64,000 nt of DNA from Geobacter sp. (lineage in GTDB: Bacteria > Desulfobacterota > Desulfuromonadia > Geobacterales > Pseudopelobacteraceae): positions 1 to 64,000 of the forward strand of contig WKKS01000009.1 in assembly GCA_009684515.1 (NCBI GenBank), given 5' to 3'. Position 1 is the stretch's first letter; the number at the start of each line of letters is the position of its first letter. This document shows positions 62,192 to 64,000 of this stretch, piece by piece. The notes below the pieces were generated by a model. The model worked only from the letters and a program-made list of their open reading frames with translations. It made no database searches and was not told where the DNA came from. The translations under genes and the position numbers were made by a program.

Positions 62192-63190
62192 ATGAAAACA
62201 TTCAGGATCGTTCTATTTTTTGCAGCCTTACTGCTGGCGGTATCAGCCTGCCAGGAGCAGAGACCGTCTTCAACCGCCCAGCGTGAAAAGATAACCATCG
62301 CCTGCATGAAAAACCAGCTGACATCGGGCCTCGTCATTACCGCCAAAAACAGGGGTTATTTTGACAAAGCGGGACTGGACGTGACTCTGCAGCTGCACGA
62401 CTACGGCAAGCTTGCCCTGGATTCGATGCTGGACGGCAAAGCCGATTTGAGCATGGCCGCCGAAACACCGATCATGATCAATATAATGAAAGGCAAAAAG
62501 ATAGCCATTCTGTCTGCTGTGTCCGTTTCGAGCGAGAATGAGATGGTGCTGGGGCGCAAGGAGAGTGGCATAAGAAGCGCCAACGATCTGAAAGGAAAGC
62601 GGATTGGGGTGGTGCCGACTACTTCCGCCGATTATCAGCTTGATGCAATCTTGACGAACGGCGGACTTAGCAGAGAAGATGTTACGACCATCAATCTCCA
62701 GCCTGCAGAAATGCCCGACGCACTGCAAAACGGCAGAGTTGATGCCGTATCGATCTGGAACCTGCCGCTGCTGCAGATGAGAAATCAACTGGGTGCCAAG
62801 GGGGTGTCGCTATCGGACAAAACGCTTTACACGGAATTTATCTGCCTGTTAACCACCCGTGAGTACGCAGTCTCCCATCCGGAAGCTTTGATAAAAGTCA
62901 TGAAAGCATTGGTAATGGCAGAAGATTTCATAAAAAAACATTCCGATGAAGCCATGAAAGATGTCGCGGCAACCGCCACCGTTGACATCAAGCTCGCAGA
63001 ACAGATCTGGAATATCTACGATTTCAGCGTCACCCTCAACCAGAGCCTGCCGATTGCACTGGCCGATGAAGCCCGCTGGGCCATCAAGCGCAAGATGGTT
63101 CAATCAGCAGATATGCCAGATTTTACTGACTACCTTTATCCTGATGCCCTCACAGCTGTCAAACCGGCCGCAGTCCGGATAATTCGCTAA
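62192..63190 (+). CDS. ABC-type solute-binding lipoprotein (NMT1/SsuA-like)
   Basis: 332 residues with a lipoprotein signal: lipobox LAVSAC, so Cys20 is lipidated. The mature protein starts ITIACMKNQLTSGLVITAKN, and the type II binding-protein fold includes DLKGKRIGVVPTTSADYQLD (about 130-150). This family binds thiamine precursors, sulfonates, nitrate or similar small ligands. No permease or ATPase follows; instead a histidine kinase starts 10 bp later, so it may serve as a ligand-presenting sensor. TGGGGGAAACC precedes the ATG. Confidence 0.85.
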   Translation: MKTFRIVLFFAALLLAVSACQEQRPSSTAQREKITIACMKNQLTSGLVITAKNRGYFDKAGLDVTLQLHDYGKLALDSMLDGKADLSMAAETPIMINIMKGKKIAILSAVSVSSENEMVLGRKESGIRSANDLKGKRIGVVPTTSADYQLDAILTNGGLSREDVTTINLQPAEMPDALQNGRVDAVSIWNLPLLQMRNQLGAKGVSLSDKTLYTEFICLLTTREYAVSHPEALIKVMKALVMAEDFIKKHSDEAMKDVAATATVDIKLAEQIWNIYDFSVTLNQSLPIALADEARWAIKRKMVQSADMPDFTDYLYPDALTAVKPAAVRIIR

Positions 63191-63200
63191 GAGGTTTGCC

Positions 63201-64000
63201 ATGAATATCAGGACCCGCCTGAACATGTCTTCTTTCATTTCACTTGCCATGATGCTGATCATGGTGCCGCTTCTGTTCTGGTCCTTCAGCGAATTTCGCA
63301 AGGCAAACGAAAACGACCAACTGGCGGATAAGCTTCAAAAAACCGTGTCCGAGCGTTTCATCTTGAGGGAAGAATATCTCCTTATAAGCAAATCTCCCAG
63401 TACCCTGGTCAGGTGGCGATCCAAAAATGTCACCCTGGGTAAATTACTTGACGATGTAAAACAGAGATTCGGCGATGACGACTTCCAGGAGATTGTCAAC
63501 AACCTTATAAAAAACAACGATGACGCCATTGCGATTTTCAACAGAATCGCATCCAATCGCGAACAACTGAATATAGTCGGCAGAGAGCATCATTTTAATG
63601 ACGAGCTTGAACGAAGGCTGATGGGGCAACTGCTATATAAATCTTATCTCATCAGCGACGCTTCCGGGCAGCTTGGTGCCCTGAACCAGATAAAAGTAGA
63701 ACGATTCCGTGACCGCACGATTGCCCTGCTGGTTACCCTGATAGCTGGACTTGCAGCTACGATCCTGAGCACCTCTTTCATCCTCAACAAAACTCTACGC
63801 AGAAGGATCAGCTCGCTGCGTGCATCGACTGAAAGCATTGCAAAAGGTGATTTGGAAACCAGGATTCAAATCATTGGCAACGACGAATTGAGCGATCTCT
63901 CCAGAACCTTTAACGATATGGCCGACAAACTAAAGTCGTCCTACGAATCGTTGCAGGAAGAAATCGAAGAGCGCAAACTGACCGAAGAATCGCTGACCGA
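63201..64000 (+). CDS. HAMP-domain sensor histidine kinase (3' end outside the window)
   Basis: The first 266 codons are present. Transmembrane helix 1 is at about residues 13-30 and helix 2 at about 175-196, enclosing a helical periplasmic sensor domain of some 140 residues. A HAMP domain follows (RRRISSLRASTESIAKGDLE to about 250, with NDELSDLSRTFNDMADKL), then a coiled coil ending EEIEERKLTEESLT that normally leads to a PAS or kinase domain. The kinase core is not visible, so a methyl-accepting or diguanylate cyclase output cannot be fully excluded. AAGAGG precedes the ATG. Confidence 0.8.
   Translation, partial: MNIRTRLNMSSFISLAMMLIMVPLLFWSFSEFRKANENDQLADKLQKTVSERFILREEYLLISKSPSTLVRWRSKNVTLGKLLDDVKQRFGDDDFQEIVNNLIKNNDDAIAIFNRIASNREQLNIVGREHHFNDELERRLMGQLLYKSYLISDASGQLGALNQIKVERFRDRTIALLVTLIAGLAATILSTSFILNKTLRRRISSLRASTESIAKGDLETRIQIIGNDELSDLSRTFNDMADKLKSSYESLQEEIEERKLTEESLT

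Noticed and set aside
1..64000. tRNA, rRNA or CRISPR array
   Set aside because: No cloverleaf with a TTC-loop and CCA end, no rRNA-like stretch and no regularly spaced direct repeats were noticed by eye in the intergenic regions.

Overview
The window looks like chromosome from a delta-proteobacterium of the Geobacter/Desulfuromonadales type. The grounds are the gene complement (butyryl-CoA beta-oxidation set followed by a membrane Fe-S oxidoreductase, fused isobutyryl-CoA mutase, complete leucine/isovalerate route, Liv-type ABC operon containing an acyl-CoA ligase), moderately high GC, a PEP-CTERM protein, and dispersed palindromic intergenic repeats. This is inference; no rRNA gene or taxonomic marker is present.

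Layout. 1-4378 (minus): thiolase, 3-hydroxybutyryl-CoA dehydrogenase, crotonase, short-chain acyl-CoA dehydrogenase and the start of a membrane Fe-S oxidoreductase, one beta-oxidation operon. 4379-9974: a mixed accessory stretch with HigBA, a DUF815 ATPase, a two-helix membrane protein of unknown function, TrmO, a small YdcZ-like DMT protein and a PEP-CTERM GDSL hydrolase. 9975-14977 (minus): icmF with a nitroreductase and an M24 peptidase. 15407-22215 (plus): ABC operon in the order LivG, acyl-CoA ligase, LivH, LivM, LivK, LivF, followed by a MerR regulator, a tandem UspA protein and an NTF2-like protein. 24159-28025 (minus): methyltransferase, MFS transporter, acyl-CoA ligase. 28153-35644 (minus): leucine/isovalerate operon (isovaleryl-CoA dehydrogenase, methylcrotonyl-CoA carboxylase, methylglutaconyl-CoA hydratase, HMG-CoA lyase and a crotonase homologue). 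35885-38092: two uncharacterised genes divergent from a second MerR regulator. 38937-40949 (minus): ClC channel and a Pal-like lipoprotein. 41053-60047 (plus): a 19-kb trehalose/alpha-glucan run (marR, otsB, membrane-anchored otsA, treZ, GH57, treY, glgB, glgE, treS-maltokinase, MscS-like), closed by convergent malQ. 62192-64000: a solute-binding lipoprotein and the start of a HAMP histidine kinase.

How it fits together. Four minus-strand operons (beta-oxidation, icmF, leucine/isovalerate and the unknown pair) share a nearly identical promoter/operator element: GTTTACGT-N4-GTCAAC, exactly 9 bases, AACA, then a T-rich tract. The element overlaps the -35 box and spacer. It resembles the ACGT-containing operators of MerR-family LiuR-type regulators, and two paralogous MerR genes lie among these operons. 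The first two thirds of the window therefore reads as a co-regulated acyl-CoA uptake, activation and degradation programme with two new candidate members. The last third combines OtsAB, TreYZ, TreS-maltokinase, GlgE and GlgB, so trehalose and alpha-glucan can be interconverted. Its regulator is a MarR protein whose likely operator lies inside the promoter of the divergent Pal-like gene. The trehalose-phosphate synthase is fused to a receptor-like two-helix membrane module.
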